Shown: positions 24,849 through 33,253 of the stretch, piece after piece
Layout of the letters: each line of letters starts with the position of its first letter
Position numbering within the stretch: position 1 is the stretch's first letter
Source of the DNA: Streptomyces sp. NBC_00178
Lineage (GTDB): Bacteria > Actinomycetota > Actinomycetes > Streptomycetales > Streptomycetaceae
Direction: 5' to 3'
Assembly: GCF_036206005.1 (NCBI RefSeq)
Contig: NZ_CP108143.1
Span: 6,849,501-6,913,500, forward strand
Length of the DNA stretch: 64,000 nucleotides
Notes under the pieces: model-generated
Told to the model about the DNA's origin: nothing
Database searches by the model: none
Seen by the model: only the letters and a program-made list of their open reading frames with translations
Program-made: the position numbers and the translations under genes

Positions 24849-25673
24849 TCAGAGCGCGGCCGCGCCGTGCCGCAGGACGAGTACGGCGGCGTCGTCCTCG
24901 TGGCCGGTGAGCACGGCCGCCTGCAGCACTCGGTCCGCCAGTTCCTCGGCGTCGGCGAGGCAGTGGTCGCTCACCAGGCGCCGGACGCGGTCCAGGCCGG
25001 CGTCTATCGTCAGCGACGGACCCTCGACGACACCGTCGGTGAGCAGGACGAAGGCTCCGTCCACCGTCAGGTCGCGCCGGGTGACCGGGTAGTCCTGACG
25101 CGGTTCTATGCCCAGCGGAAGGCCTCCCGCGTCAGCGGTGACCCCCGAACGGCCGTCGGCGGTCGCCCAGACGCAGGCGACATGGCCGGCGCGGGCGCTG
25201 CGCAGCTCCCGGGTCGCGGGGTCGAGGCGGAGGAACGAGCAGGTGGCGAAGAGCGTGGAGTCCATGGACATGATCAGGTCGTTCGTGCGCCGCATGACCT
25301 CGCCCGGATCGGGCGCCGAACTGGCGACGGCACGCATCGCGATCCGGATCTGTCCCATGAAGGCGGCCGCCTCCACGTCGTGCCCCTGGACGTCACCGAT
25401 GGCGAGCCCGAGTGCCCCGTCCGGGAGGAGGAATCCGTCGTACCAGTCGCCGCCGATGTCCAGCCCGTCCCGCGCGGGTGCGTAGCGGGCGGCGGTGCGG
25501 AGACCCGGGAAGGAGGGAAGCGTCGCGGGCAGCATCTTGCGCTGCAGGGCCTGCGCGAGTTCGACGCGTGCCTGGTGCAGTTCCACTTCCTGCCGGGCCC
25601 GGGCAGTCAGATGCTGCAGGGTGCTGAGCAGGTCCTCGGCGCTCGCCGACCGGGGAGTTCGACGCCGGTTCAT
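24849..25673 (-). CDS. SpoIIE-type PP2C serine phosphatase
   Basis: 274 aa. An N-terminal coiled coil (about 12-48) carries the LQRKMLPATLP linker motif of RsbU-like phosphatases, then a PP2C/SpoIIE domain (about 60-268) with GGDWYDGF, IGDVQGHDVEAAAFMGQIR and a C-terminal GHEDDAAVLVL; the metal-binding aspartates are all present. Predicted to dephosphorylate an anti-anti-sigma factor. GGAG precedes the ATG at 6 bp. The downstream MASE1 gene starts 22-58 bp later and is probably its membrane sensor partner. Confidence 0.9.
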   Translation of the reverse strand: MNRRRTPRSASAEDLLSTLQHLTARARQEVELHQARVELAQALQRKMLPATLPSFPGLRTAARYAPARDGLDIGGDWYDGFLLPDGALGLAIGDVQGHDVEAAAFMGQIRIAMRAVASSAPDPGEVMRRTNDLIMSMDSTLFATCSFLRLDPATRELRSARAGHVACVWATADGRSGVTADAGGLPLGIEPRQDYPVTRRDLTVDGAFVLLTDGVVEGPSLTIDAGLDRVRRLVSDHCLADAEELADRVLQAAVLTGHEDDAAVLVLRHGAAAL

Positions 25674-25771
25674 GGGCCGCTCCGCGTTGCGATAGTCCCT
25701 GCATCATATTTCGGCGGCGAAGCTCCGGCGAGCGCTGCCCGCGCGCCCCGGACACGACGCCGCGGGGCGGG

Positions 25772-26245
25772 TCAGCCAGCGTGGTCGAGGGCTGCGGTGA
25801 GCCGCCGCAGCGTCTCCTGCAGGGTGATCACCTCCTGGACCGACATGCCCGTGGCCCGCAGGATCGCCCGGGGGACGGGCAGGGCCCGCTCCCGCAGTCC
25901 GGAACCGGCGTCCGTGAGGTGGACCGTCACGGAGCGCTCGTCCTCGGGACCGCGCTCGCGTCGGACGAGTCCGGCGGACTCCAGACGCTTCAACAGCGGT
26001 GACAGGGTCCCGGAGTCCAGGTGCAGCCGCTCACCGATCGCCTTGACGGGCAGGGGGCCGCGCTCCCACAGGACCATCATCGCGAGGTACTGCGGATAGG
26101 TGAGCCCCAGGTCTTTCAGGGCTTCCCGGTAGACGCCGCCGAAGGCGCGGGAGGCCGCCTGCAGCGAGAAGCACACCTGGTGGTCCAGGCGCAGCATGTC
26201 GGCGTCCGGCACGTCGGGAGCTGGTGCGTCAGGTGGCGGCGTCAT
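25772..26245 (-). CDS. ohrR: OhrR, organic-peroxide-sensing MarR repressor
   Basis: 157-aa MarR-family regulator. Cys25 in LDHQVCFSLQA is the reactive cysteine of OhrR, and the winged helix (SPLLKRLESAGLVRRERG...DERSVTVHLT) is intact. Oxidation of Cys25 by organic hydroperoxides releases the repressor from DNA. It is divergent from ohr, with a perfect palindrome in the shared promoter, so it should repress both genes. Confidence 0.95.
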   Translation of the reverse strand: MTPPPDAPAPDVPDADMLRLDHQVCFSLQAASRAFGGVYREALKDLGLTYPQYLAMMVLWERGPLPVKAIGERLHLDSGTLSPLLKRLESAGLVRRERGPEDERSVTVHLTDAGSGLRERALPVPRAILRATGMSVQEVITLQETLRRLTAALDHAG

Positions 26246-26282
26246 GAGGCCAGGATAGCGCGCCGCCCGTCATTTACTTGTG

Positions 26283-26297
26283 CACAATTGAATTGTG
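26283..26297. promoter_or_regulatory. OhrR operator
   Basis: CACAATT-G-AATTGTG, a perfect 7-1-7 palindrome of the ACAATT/AATTGT type bound by OhrR, placed in the 109-bp divergent region, 37 bp from ohrR and 57 bp from ohr. Confidence 0.85.
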
Positions 26298-26354
26298 TGT
26301 CACTCTCTTGCAAGTGATCGACCCACGGTCACGTCGTACGAGAGAGGTCTCCCC

Positions 26355-26765
26355 ATGGACGCGCTGTACACCGCTGTCGCAACCGCCAACGGCCGCGAAG
26401 GCCGGGCGGTGAGCTCGGACGGCAGGATCGACCTGGCTCTGGCGATGCCTCCGGCTCTCGGGGGCAACGGCGAGGGAACCAACCCGGAGCAGCTCTTCGC
26501 CGCCGGCTACGCGGCCTGCTTCGCCAGTGCGATGAAGGAGGTCGCCCGCGAGATGAAGGTCGACACCAAGGACGTCTCCGTGACGGCCGAGGTCTCGATA
26601 GGCAAGGACGAGACCGGCTTCGGCCTGGCGGTCGTCATGCGCGTCGAGCTGCCCGAGGCGCTCGAGGGCGAGACCGGCCGCCGCCTGGTCGAGGCGACGC
26701 ACGCCTTCTGCCCCTACTCCAAGGCCACGCGCGGCAACATCGAGGTCGAGCTCGTCATCGAGTGA
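26355..26765 (+). CDS. ohr: Organic hydroperoxide resistance protein Ohr
   Basis: 136-aa OsmC/Ohr-fold thiol peroxidase that reduces organic hydroperoxides using lipoylated partners. Both redox cysteines are present in the standard contexts: Cys55 (YAACFASAM) and Cys119 (HAFCPYSKATRGN). ATG 26355 follows a GAGAGAGG site. Single gene, ended by a hairpin at 26777-26813 and derepressed through OhrR. Confidence 0.96.
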   Translation: MDALYTAVATANGREGRAVSSDGRIDLALAMPPALGGNGEGTNPEQLFAAGYAACFASAMKEVAREMKVDTKDVSVTAEVSIGKDETGFGLAVVMRVELPEALEGETGRRLVEATHAFCPYSKATRGNIEVELVIE

Positions 26766-26776
26766 CCGAGCGGCGA

Positions 26777-26813
26777 AGCGTTTCCCCCGCCGGCCCGGGG
26801 TGGGGGAAACGCT
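26777..26813 (+). terminator. Terminator of ohr
   Basis: Arms AGCGTTTCCCCC (26777-26788) and GGGGGAAACGCT (26802-26813) make a perfect 12-bp stem 11 bp after the ohr stop, and also separate it from the converging tRNA. Confidence 0.8.
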
Positions 26814-26834
26814 CGTGCAGGGCGGGACGAGCGG

Positions 26835-26907
26835 CAGGGGAGGCAGGAGTCGAACCTGCGGCATCCGGTTTTGGAGACCGGCGCTCTGGCCTCTGAGCTA
26901 CACCCCT
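26835..26907 (-). tRNA. tRNA-Trp (CCA anticodon)
   Basis: A 73-base cloverleaf on the minus strand: D-stem GCTC/GAGC, anticodon stem CCGGT/ACCGG around loop CTCCAAA (anticodon CCA), T-arm GCAGG-TTCGACT-CCTGC and discriminator G. The acceptor stem pairs except for one U-U mismatch at position 6:67. The 3' CCA is not encoded. It is away from secE, where the usual Streptomyces tRNA-Trp sits, so it may be a second copy. Confidence 0.9.
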
Positions 26908-27071
26908 TCGGTGCCGACAGCCTCGCAGCCCGCCCCACCGGCCGGCAACCGGGTTTTCCGTGGCCCGGACCGGGTCGCCGGGGTCGCCCGGAGGCCTTCG
27001 GCGGGCGACGCGTACACTCGGCTGCCGTTTCCGCTGACTGGCGGGCACAACCGATCGTTAGGCAGTTTCAC

Positions 27072-27233
27072 GTGAGTTTCGCAGAGGCAACCGACGCGCC
27101 GATCTACGCCGGGCTGGTGGAGGAGCAGGGCGATGTCCCGGCCGAGGTGCGGCGGGTGGCCGAGGAGACCCTGCTGGAGGCCGGCCGCGTGCTCGACTTC
27201 AGCACCATGCGTGTCCCGGCCGCGGCGCGTTAG
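27072..27233 (+). CDS. Small conserved-looking protein, 53 aa
   Basis: GTG 27072 starts a 53-residue acidic helical protein (SFAEATDAPIYAGLVEEQGD, then PAEVRRVAEETLLEAGRVLDFS). Codon use is typical coding Streptomyces, but no recognisable Shine-Dalgarno sequence is present, so a leaderless start is possible. It lies between the tRNA and the SGNH hydrolase gene, 69 bp before the latter. No family recognised. Confidence 0.5.
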   Translation: MSFAEATDAPIYAGLVEEQGDVPAEVRRVAEETLLEAGRVLDFSTMRVPAAAR

Positions 27234-27302
27234 GCCTGGTCCGGGCTGCGGCGGGCAGAATCAAGGGTGGTATCCACTGGTTCCCACCCAACGGAGCGTC
27301 GC

Positions 27303-27935
27303 GTGACCATCAGCCTGCACGGCTCGCCAGTCGTCCTGTTCCAGGGGGACAGCATCACGGACGTGGGCCGGCTGATGGACCCAGACGAACCCCTCGGCCG
27401 CGGTTACGTCCGCACGGTGGCCGACCGCGTGCGGTCCGCCCGTCCGGACGACGGCATCACGTTCCTCAACCGGGGTGTGTCCGGCGACCGCGTCTCGGAC
27501 CTGCGCGCCCGGTGGCGTGAGGACGCGACGGATCTCGAACCGGATGTGGTGTCCGTCCTGATCGGTGTGAACGACACCTGGCGCCGCTACGACTCCGGCG
27601 AGATCAGCACGATCGAGGCGTACGAGGACGACTACCGCACCGTCCTCACCCGGGCGCGGGAGAGGCCGGACACCCAGCTCGTCCTCATCGAGCCGTTCCT
27701 GATCCCGGTGCGGGAGGAGCAGTGGGCCTGGCGCGAGGATCTCGATCCCAGGATCCAGACGGTCCGCAGGCTGGCGGAGGAGTTCGACGCCTCGCTGCTG
27801 GCCGCCGACGGACTGCTCAACCAGGCGGCGCGGGCCGCGGGCGGGCCCGCGCACATCGCCGGTGACGGCGTCCATCCCACTCCGCTCGGACACGCGCTGC
27901 TGGCCGAGGCGTGGATGGCGCTCGCCGGACTCTGA
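27303..27935 (+). CDS. GDSL/SGNH-type hydrolase
   Basis: 210-aa SGNH esterase/lipase fold without signal peptide. Block I is FQGDSITD with nucleophile Ser17; block II glycine in NRGVSGDRVSDL; block III GVNDTW; block V GDGVHPTPLGH with the catalytic Asp and His. Intracellular members often deacetylate or de-esterify carbohydrates; the substrate here is unknown. GGAG precedes the GTG start. Confidence 0.88.
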   Translation: MTISLHGSPVVLFQGDSITDVGRLMDPDEPLGRGYVRTVADRVRSARPDDGITFLNRGVSGDRVSDLRARWREDATDLEPDVVSVLIGVNDTWRRYDSGEISTIEAYEDDYRTVLTRARERPDTQLVLIEPFLIPVREEQWAWREDLDPRIQTVRRLAEEFDASLLAADGLLNQAARAAGGPAHIAGDGVHPTPLGHALLAEAWMALAGL

Positions 27936-28371
27936 CCGCCGGGCTCCGGAGCCACGGGAGTCCTCGCCCGCCCGGTCCTCCCCGTACGGGCCGGGCCCGC
28001 GACCGGCCCCACGACCTGCTCGGCGCGTCGCGGACACGCATGCTTGGGCCTCGCTCCAGGAAACCCTCCGCCCCGCGCAGTACGGGTACTTGAGGACCGG
28101 CTCGTCTTCGGGCAGACCGGCGTTCGGGCGTGGCGCGGGGGGCCAGGGCGCGCGGATCCGCTTCCCCGCCGCGTGCGGTGAACCAGGCGCCGGGATCACC
28201 GGATCGCGAGCCGGCCGTGCGAGCGGATCCCCCTCGGGCGCACACGCCCTCCTCGACTCGGCCGCGAAATGTGCTCTCCGTGTGCAAGAACGCTGACCGC
28301 CCTGCGGCGAAGGCCGGTGCGAGGTGTCCTTGGGGGCCCGGCGGCCACTAGTATCCTCGCCGTCCGCGCAA

Positions 28372-28403
28372 CCGCATGCAATTGCATCCGAAATTGCATG
28401 CGG
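28372..28403. promoter_or_regulatory. Long palindrome upstream of the DUF397/XRE pair
   Basis: Perfect 12-bp arms CCGCATGCAATT and AATTGCATGCGG around 8 bases, with a third GCAATTGCAT overlap inside, in a locally AT-rich patch about 100 bp before the DUF397 start. A TAGTAT element at 28349-28354 could be a -10 box. A likely operator for the XRE protein encoded downstream. The rest of the 27936-28498 gap shows no gene. Confidence 0.55.
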
Positions 28404-28498
28404 CGGTGTGAGCGGGAGACGTCCGTCCACCCCGCGGGCAGGCGCCGACAGTCGCGCCAGCGAGGAACCGAGCAGACGGCCGAGAAGGAATGAACCGC

Positions 28499-28735
28499 AT
28501 GCAGCACATCGACAACGGCGTTCCCGCCAACTCCCTGACCGGCGTGGAGTGGAGGAAGAGTCATCACAGCAATCCCAGCGGGAACTGCGTCGAGATGGCC
28601 CTGCTGCCCGGCGGCGAGATCGCGGTCCGCAACTCCCGCCACCCCGAAGGGCCCGCGCTCGTGTACACCGGCGACGAGGTGCGCGCCTTCCTCGCCGGCG
28701 TACGGGACGGCGACTTCGACGGCTTGGCGGGCTGA
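28499..28735 (+). CDS. DUF397 protein
   Basis: 78-aa DUF397 domain (WRKSHHSNPSGNCVEMA at about 17-33, IAVRNSRHPEGPALVYT), a Streptomyces family encoded beside XRE/DUF5753 regulators. The start is set by the AAGGA site: it abuts the in-frame ATG at 28490 but is about 9 bp from ATG 28499, so 28499 is preferred. By precedent (WhiJ- and BldB-type loci) such proteins may antagonise or modulate the paired XRE regulator. Confidence 0.9.
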   Translation: MQHIDNGVPANSLTGVEWRKSHHSNPSGNCVEMALLPGGEIAVRNSRHPEGPALVYTGDEVRAFLAGVRDGDFDGLAG

Positions 28736-28888
28736 CGGCTCATCGGCCGCGGGGAGGCCTCCACGGAGGCGTCGGCCGAAACCCGGCCGCGCCGACAGGC
28801 CGAAAATCAACCGCACTTCGAGTGATCTGCCCCCTCCCGGGGCTCCTGATGGCAGACTGGCGCCATACGTCCGCCTTCAGGAGCCCGC

Positions 28889-29797
28889 ATGCCCGGCATC
28901 GAACCGCTGCATCCGTCACGGAGGCCCACGCTCGCGCCGGCCCCCGGGGCGAGTCCCACCGCACTGCGTCTGGTCCTGGGCGCGCAGCTGCGGAGGCTGC
29001 GGGGCGAGGCGGGACTCACGCCCGAGGTGGCGGCGAGCCGGATCCGGTGCTCCACGGCGAAGATCAGCCGTATGGAGACCGGCCACTCGCCGTGCAAGGA
29101 GCGCGACGCCGTCGATCTCCTCGCGCTCTACGGCGTGACCGACCCGGCCATGACCGACGAGTTCATCGACCTCGTCCGCAGGGCGGGTCAGCGCGGATGG
29201 TGGCGCAGCTACGCCGATGTGCTCCCCGACTGGTTCGAGCCCCTGGTCGGCCTGGAAGAGGCCGCGGCGTCCATCCGCACGTACGAGGGCCACTACATCC
29301 CGGGTCTTCTGCAGACCGCCGCCTACGCCCACGCCGTGGTGCGCTCCGGGCACGCCCTCGAATCCGAGGAGGTCACCCGACGAAGGGTGGAACTACGGCT
29401 CAGAAGGCAGGAGTTGCTGCACCGCCGGGACGCCCCGAAGCTCTGGGTGCTGCTGGACGAGGCCGTGCTGATGCGTCCGACGGGCGGCGCGGCCGTGATG
29501 CGGGAGCAGCTGGTCCATCTGCTGGAGATGACGGAGCTGCCCCACGTGATCGTGCAGGTGGCTCCCTTCGACGTGACCGCCCACACCTCTCCCGGCAACG
29601 GCATCACGTATCTGCGCTTCGCGATGGACGGGCTCCCCGACGTCGCCTACATCGAGCACCTGACCAACGCCACGTCGGTCAACAAGCAGGAGAGCACGGA
29701 CGAGTACCGGTGGATCCTGGACTCCCTGAGCGCACAGTCCCCGAGTCCGGCGGCGAGCAGGGAACTGCTGAGGCGGGCGCTCGAGCGTTACACCTGA
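28889..29797 (+). CDS. XRE-type regulator with DUF5753 domain
   Basis: 302 aa. Helix-turn-helix at about 24-80 (LGAQLRRLRGEAGLTPEVAA, STAKISRMETGHSP), then a DUF5753 sensor domain (about 105-295) with the signature ASIRTYEGHYIPGLLQTAAYA and VAYIEHLTNATSV. These regulators, WhiJ-like, control development or specialised metabolism together with a DUF397 partner, here 153 bp upstream. AGGAG precedes ATG 28889 at about 6 bp. Confidence 0.92.
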   Translation: MPGIEPLHPSRRPTLAPAPGASPTALRLVLGAQLRRLRGEAGLTPEVAASRIRCSTAKISRMETGHSPCKERDAVDLLALYGVTDPAMTDEFIDLVRRAGQRGWWRSYADVLPDWFEPLVGLEEAAASIRTYEGHYIPGLLQTAAYAHAVVRSGHALESEEVTRRRVELRLRRQELLHRRDAPKLWVLLDEAVLMRPTGGAAVMREQLVHLLEMTELPHVIVQVAPFDVTAHTSPGNGITYLRFAMDGLPDVAYIEHLTNATSVNKQESTDEYRWILDSLSAQSPSPAASRELLRRALERYT

Positions 29798-29834
29798 GCG
29801 CCCGCCGCACCCCCGGCACGTCGTCCGGGGGATG

Positions 29835-30650
29835 TCACCACTTGCGGCCGACACCGCCGTACTCGATCCACTCCCGGGTCTCCTGCTTCGGCGCGAGGTC
29901 GGAGTCCGGCCGCCAGGTGGAGACTTCGACCAGGCCGGGTTCAAGCACGTCCAGGCCTTCGAGGAACTCCCGTACGTCGTCCTCGCGGCGCACGCGTCCC
30001 CACTGGTCCCCGGTGCTCTTGGCCATGAAGTCCGTGACGAAGTCGCGGGTCGCCGCGTCCTCGCTCACCAGCTGACACACCACCAGGAAACTGCCCGGCG
30101 CCAGGCGGTCCGCCACGCGGCGGATCAGTCCCGCCGGATCGTCCTTGTCCGGGATGCAGTGCAGCACGGACACGAACAGTGCGGCCACCGGCTCGTCGAA
30201 GTCGATCAGCCGGGTCACCTCGGGGTGGCCGAAGATCCCCTCGGTGTCACGCATGTCCGCCTGGATGACCGCCGTCCGGTCGTTCTCCTCCAGTATGGCC
30301 CTGCCGTGGGCCAGGACGATGGGGTCGCTGTCGATGTAGACGACCCGGGCTCCGGGATCGACCAGCTGGGCGACCTGGTGGACGTTGTCCTGGGTCGGCA
30401 GGCCGGATCCGTGGTCGATGAACTGGCGGATCCCGTACTCGGATGCCAGATGGTGCACGACGCGGCGGAGGAAGCGGCGGTTGTTCACCGCGAGGACCTT
30501 GGTGCTCGGGACCACCTCGAGCAGCTCCTCGCACGCGACCCGGTCGGCGGGGTAGTTGTCCTTTCCGCCCAGGTAGTAGTCGTACATCCGCGCGACGCTC
30601 GGCACGTTCACATCGATGTTCTTCGGAATGGAGGTGTCCCCGTTGCTCAT
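29835..30650 (-). CDS. DUF574-type SAM-dependent methyltransferase
   Basis: 271 aa, second PF04672 member of the window. VARMYDYYLGGKDNYPAD, FIDHGSGLPT (SAM site, with His where the first copy has Ile) and VVYIDSDPIVLAHGRA are present, and the protein ends TREWIEYGGVGRKW. AGGGG lies 5 bp before the ATG. Convergent with the XRE gene; DUF574 genes often accompany XRE/DUF397 loci, suggesting a functional triad. Confidence 0.9.
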   Translation of the reverse strand: MSNGDTSIPKNIDVNVPSVARMYDYYLGGKDNYPADRVACEELLEVVPSTKVLAVNNRRFLRRVVHHLASEYGIRQFIDHGSGLPTQDNVHQVAQLVDPGARVVYIDSDPIVLAHGRAILEENDRTAVIQADMRDTEGIFGHPEVTRLIDFDEPVAALFVSVLHCIPDKDDPAGLIRRVADRLAPGSFLVVCQLVSEDAATRDFVTDFMAKSTGDQWGRVRREDDVREFLEGLDVLEPGLVEVSTWRPDSDLAPKQETREWIEYGGVGRKW

Positions 30651-31056
30651 CCAGCCCCTCGCGGTTCAAAGAGAAGAAGTCGGTGTCCGTGAGCGCCCAT
30701 GCTAGGTACCCCGTCGAGCCGCTGACAGCCCACGGGGGAGTGAGGCAAGACCCCGGGGCGGGGAATCGGCCATCCCGGAAGGGTGCGGGGCACCCGCCCG
30801 ATCCGGACAACCGGTGCTGAACGGACGGCCAGCCGTCCTTCCTGAGCCACGTCTCGCGCAACTCTGCCTGATGGAGGGCTTTTTGACGTCCGGGGACGCC
30901 GGCGTGACAGCCTGATCGCGGCATCCGGGACGCGCGTCGAACGCGGCTGGAAATCGATGCCTGGCCTCCTTCCGGCGCGGCCGTCGCGATGGGGGACCGG
31001 TGCCGGGTCCGCGTCGTGCGATCGGAGCTCGAGTCAGGCGCACTATCGTGGGCACC
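30651..31056. other. Intergenic, no gene seen
   Basis: 406 bp between the divergent DUF574 and hemC genes. No reading frame with a credible ribosome site and no strong hairpin. It must contain both promoters, which I cannot place with confidence. Confidence 0.5.
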
Positions 31057-31992
31057 ATGTCCGCCCCTGAGCTGATCCGCATCGTGTCGCGCGACTCACC
31101 CATGGCCCTGGCCCAGGTCGAGCGTGTCCGGGCCGAACTGGCCGCACTCCACCCCGCCACCGTCACGGAGGTGGTTCCCGTCCGGACCACCGGCGACAAA
31201 TGGCTCGGGGACCTCTCGAAGGTCGAGGGTAAAGGCGCCTTCACCAAGGAGGTCGACGCAGCCCTGCTCGCCGGGGACGCGGACCTCGCGGTGCACTGCG
31301 TCAAGGACATCCCCGCCGACCGCCCGCTGCCGGCCGGGACGACGTTCGCCGCCTTCCTCGAGCGCGACGACATCCGTGACGCCCTGATCCACCCCGGGGG
31401 CCTCACGCTCGACCAACTGCCCGACGGCACCCGGATCGGCACCTCCTCCGTCCGCCGCGTGGCCCAACTCGCCGCCTCGCACCCGCACCTGGAGTGCGTC
31501 CCGTTCCGGGGCAACGCCAACCGCCGACTGGCGAAGCTCGCGGAGGGCGAAGTCGACGCGCTTCTCCTCGCGGCGGCGGGCCTGCACCGCATCGGCCGCC
31601 CCGAGGTGATCAGCGACCTGCTCGACACCGAGACGATGTGCCCGCCCATCGGCGCCGGCGTCCTCGCACTGCAGTGCCGGGATGGCGACACGGCGACGAT
31701 CGAGGCGGTGACCGGGCTGAACCATCCCGGTACCTACCGGGAGATCACGGCCGAGCGGATGTTCCTTCACGTGCTTCAGGGCCATTGCAACTCCCCGATC
31801 GCGGGCTACGCCACGGCCCACCGCAACGGTGACCTCTCCCTGCGGGCCTGTGTGTTCACGCCGGACGGGAAGACGGTGCTCAACGCCCACGAATGGGCCG
31901 GCCCGCTCGATCCCGCCACCCTCGGTACCTCGGTGGCCGTCGCACTGCTGCGCCAGGGGGCGCGCGAGCTGATCGACGGCATCGCCCACTGA
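31057..31992 (+). CDS. hemC: Porphobilinogen deaminase (hydroxymethylbilane synthase)
   Basis: 311 aa, polymerising four porphobilinogens into hydroxymethylbilane. Key features: HCVKDIP (80-86, catalytic Asp84), GTSSVRR (128-134) for substrate carboxylates, and Cys244 in LQGHCNSPIAGYA, which binds the dipyrromethane cofactor. The Cys loop (HCNSPIAG) differs from the common GGCxxPxGA. No other haem gene is nearby, so this may be a second hemC copy, perhaps tied to a specialised tetrapyrrole need; that is inference. Confidence 0.93.
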   Translation: MSAPELIRIVSRDSPMALAQVERVRAELAALHPATVTEVVPVRTTGDKWLGDLSKVEGKGAFTKEVDAALLAGDADLAVHCVKDIPADRPLPAGTTFAAFLERDDIRDALIHPGGLTLDQLPDGTRIGTSSVRRVAQLAASHPHLECVPFRGNANRRLAKLAEGEVDALLLAAAGLHRIGRPEVISDLLDTETMCPPIGAGVLALQCRDGDTATIEAVTGLNHPGTYREITAERMFLHVLQGHCNSPIAGYATAHRNGDLSLRACVFTPDGKTVLNAHEWAGPLDPATLGTSVAVALLRQGARELIDGIAH

Positions 31993-32203
31993 GGCGCGAG
32001 GCACCCCGGGCAGGTGCGGGCGCACACGCGTCGGACCGCCGGGCACCCCGGCCACGACCGGGCCGCGGCGGCCGGAGACACCCGATTGCACGATCAATCC
32101 GCCTGACCGGCTGCCGAGAGTCCCCAGAGCGCGGATCGTGGGAGGCAGCGCCATCACGGGTCGGCCGCGCCGCGTCCGCACCCGTCATCTGAAAGGGGAA
32201 CCC

Positions 32204-32647
32204 ATGGCACGGTTCGAGGCGACGGTGGAGATCGACCGCCCTGTCGACGAGGTGTACGCCTTTCTCGCCGACGGCGAGAACGACAAGAAGTTCAGCCCGC
32301 GTGTGCAGAGCATCTCCAAGACGCCCGGGGGCCCGACGGCGGTGGGCACCGTCTTCCGGAGCACCGTGAAGGACGCGGGCATGACGACCCAGCGCGAGTT
32401 CCGGATCAGCGAACTCGTCGCGCCGACGCGGATCCGCTGGCAGGAGCAGTCGTCGAACCTCGTCACGGCCAAGGAGGGTGGCTACGATCTGGAGCCCTTG
32501 CCGGACGGTCGGACAAAGGTGCGCATCTACAACGACCTGGAGGGTCACGGTCTCGGCAAACTCCTGGTCGGCTTCGCCGCCTCCGCCGCGCGCAAGGACG
32601 CGCCGGCGTTCGGGCAGCGGATCAAGTCGGCGGTGGAAGCGTCGTGA
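32204..32647 (+). CDS. SRPBCC (polyketide cyclase/dehydrase-like) protein
   Basis: 147 aa from ATG 32204 behind AAAGGGG. SRPBCC fold: FEATVEIDRPVDEVYAFLADGEND opening, central TVFRSTVKDAG and a C-terminal amphipathic helix (GLGKLLVGFAASAARKDAPAF). A probable hydrophobic-ligand binder. 57 bp upstream of a VOC gene on the same strand, possibly co-transcribed. Confidence 0.82.
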   Translation: MARFEATVEIDRPVDEVYAFLADGENDKKFSPRVQSISKTPGGPTAVGTVFRSTVKDAGMTTQREFRISELVAPTRIRWQEQSSNLVTAKEGGYDLEPLPDGRTKVRIYNDLEGHGLGKLLVGFAASAARKDAPAFGQRIKSAVEAS

Positions 32648-32704
32648 GTGAGCGTTCCGCCCGGGTTCGCGGGGCCGGAATCCGGCCGGCGTAGGGTCGC
32701 CCCC

Positions 32705-33088
32705 ATGCATGTACTGAGCAGCCGTGTCCTGCTGAGGCCCCGCGATCCCGAGGTGTCCCGCGAGTTCTACGGACGCACCCTCGGGCTCGCCGTCTACCGG
32801 GAGTTCGGTACCGGTCCCGAGCGCGGGACGGTGTACTTCCTCGGCGGCGGCTTTCTCGAGGTGTCGGGCCGTTCGGACACCCCGCCGACGGACACGCTTC
32901 GGCTGTGGCTGCAGGTCGCCGACTGCTCCGCGGCGCACGACGAACTGTCACGGGGCGGGGCGCACATCCTCCGCCCCCCGGTGAAGGAGCCCTGGGGGCT
33001 GATCGAGATGTGGATCGCGGACCCGGACGGGCACCGCATCGTGCTGACCGAGGTTCCGGCGGATCACCCGTTGCGCTTCCGCCCGTGA
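32705..33088 (+). CDS. VOC-family protein
   Basis: 127 aa glyoxalase/dioxygenase-fold domain: SRVLLRPRDPEVSREFYGRTLGL, GGGFLEVSG, then LWLQVADCSAAHDELSRGGA and WIADPDGHRIVLTEVP. Metal-ligand candidates include the Glu in FLEV and the Glu in LTEV. Function unknown; neighbour of an SRPBCC gene. Confidence 0.82.
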   Translation: MHVLSSRVLLRPRDPEVSREFYGRTLGLAVYREFGTGPERGTVYFLGGGFLEVSGRSDTPPTDTLRLWLQVADCSAAHDELSRGGAHILRPPVKEPWGLIEMWIADPDGHRIVLTEVPADHPLRFRP

Positions 33089-33253
33089 CTCCGGTGCCCT
33101 GCCGGAGAGACGTGGTCGTACGCCCCTGCGATGCCGTGGGCGCTGATTCTTGACAGCGTGCGGAGTCGGAGGAGTGCGGGGAAGTGCTCGCGTGGCCTGC
33201 CGCCCCGGCCTGATGGCCGTACGGACTCGGGCGTCGACAGGCCACCATGTCCG

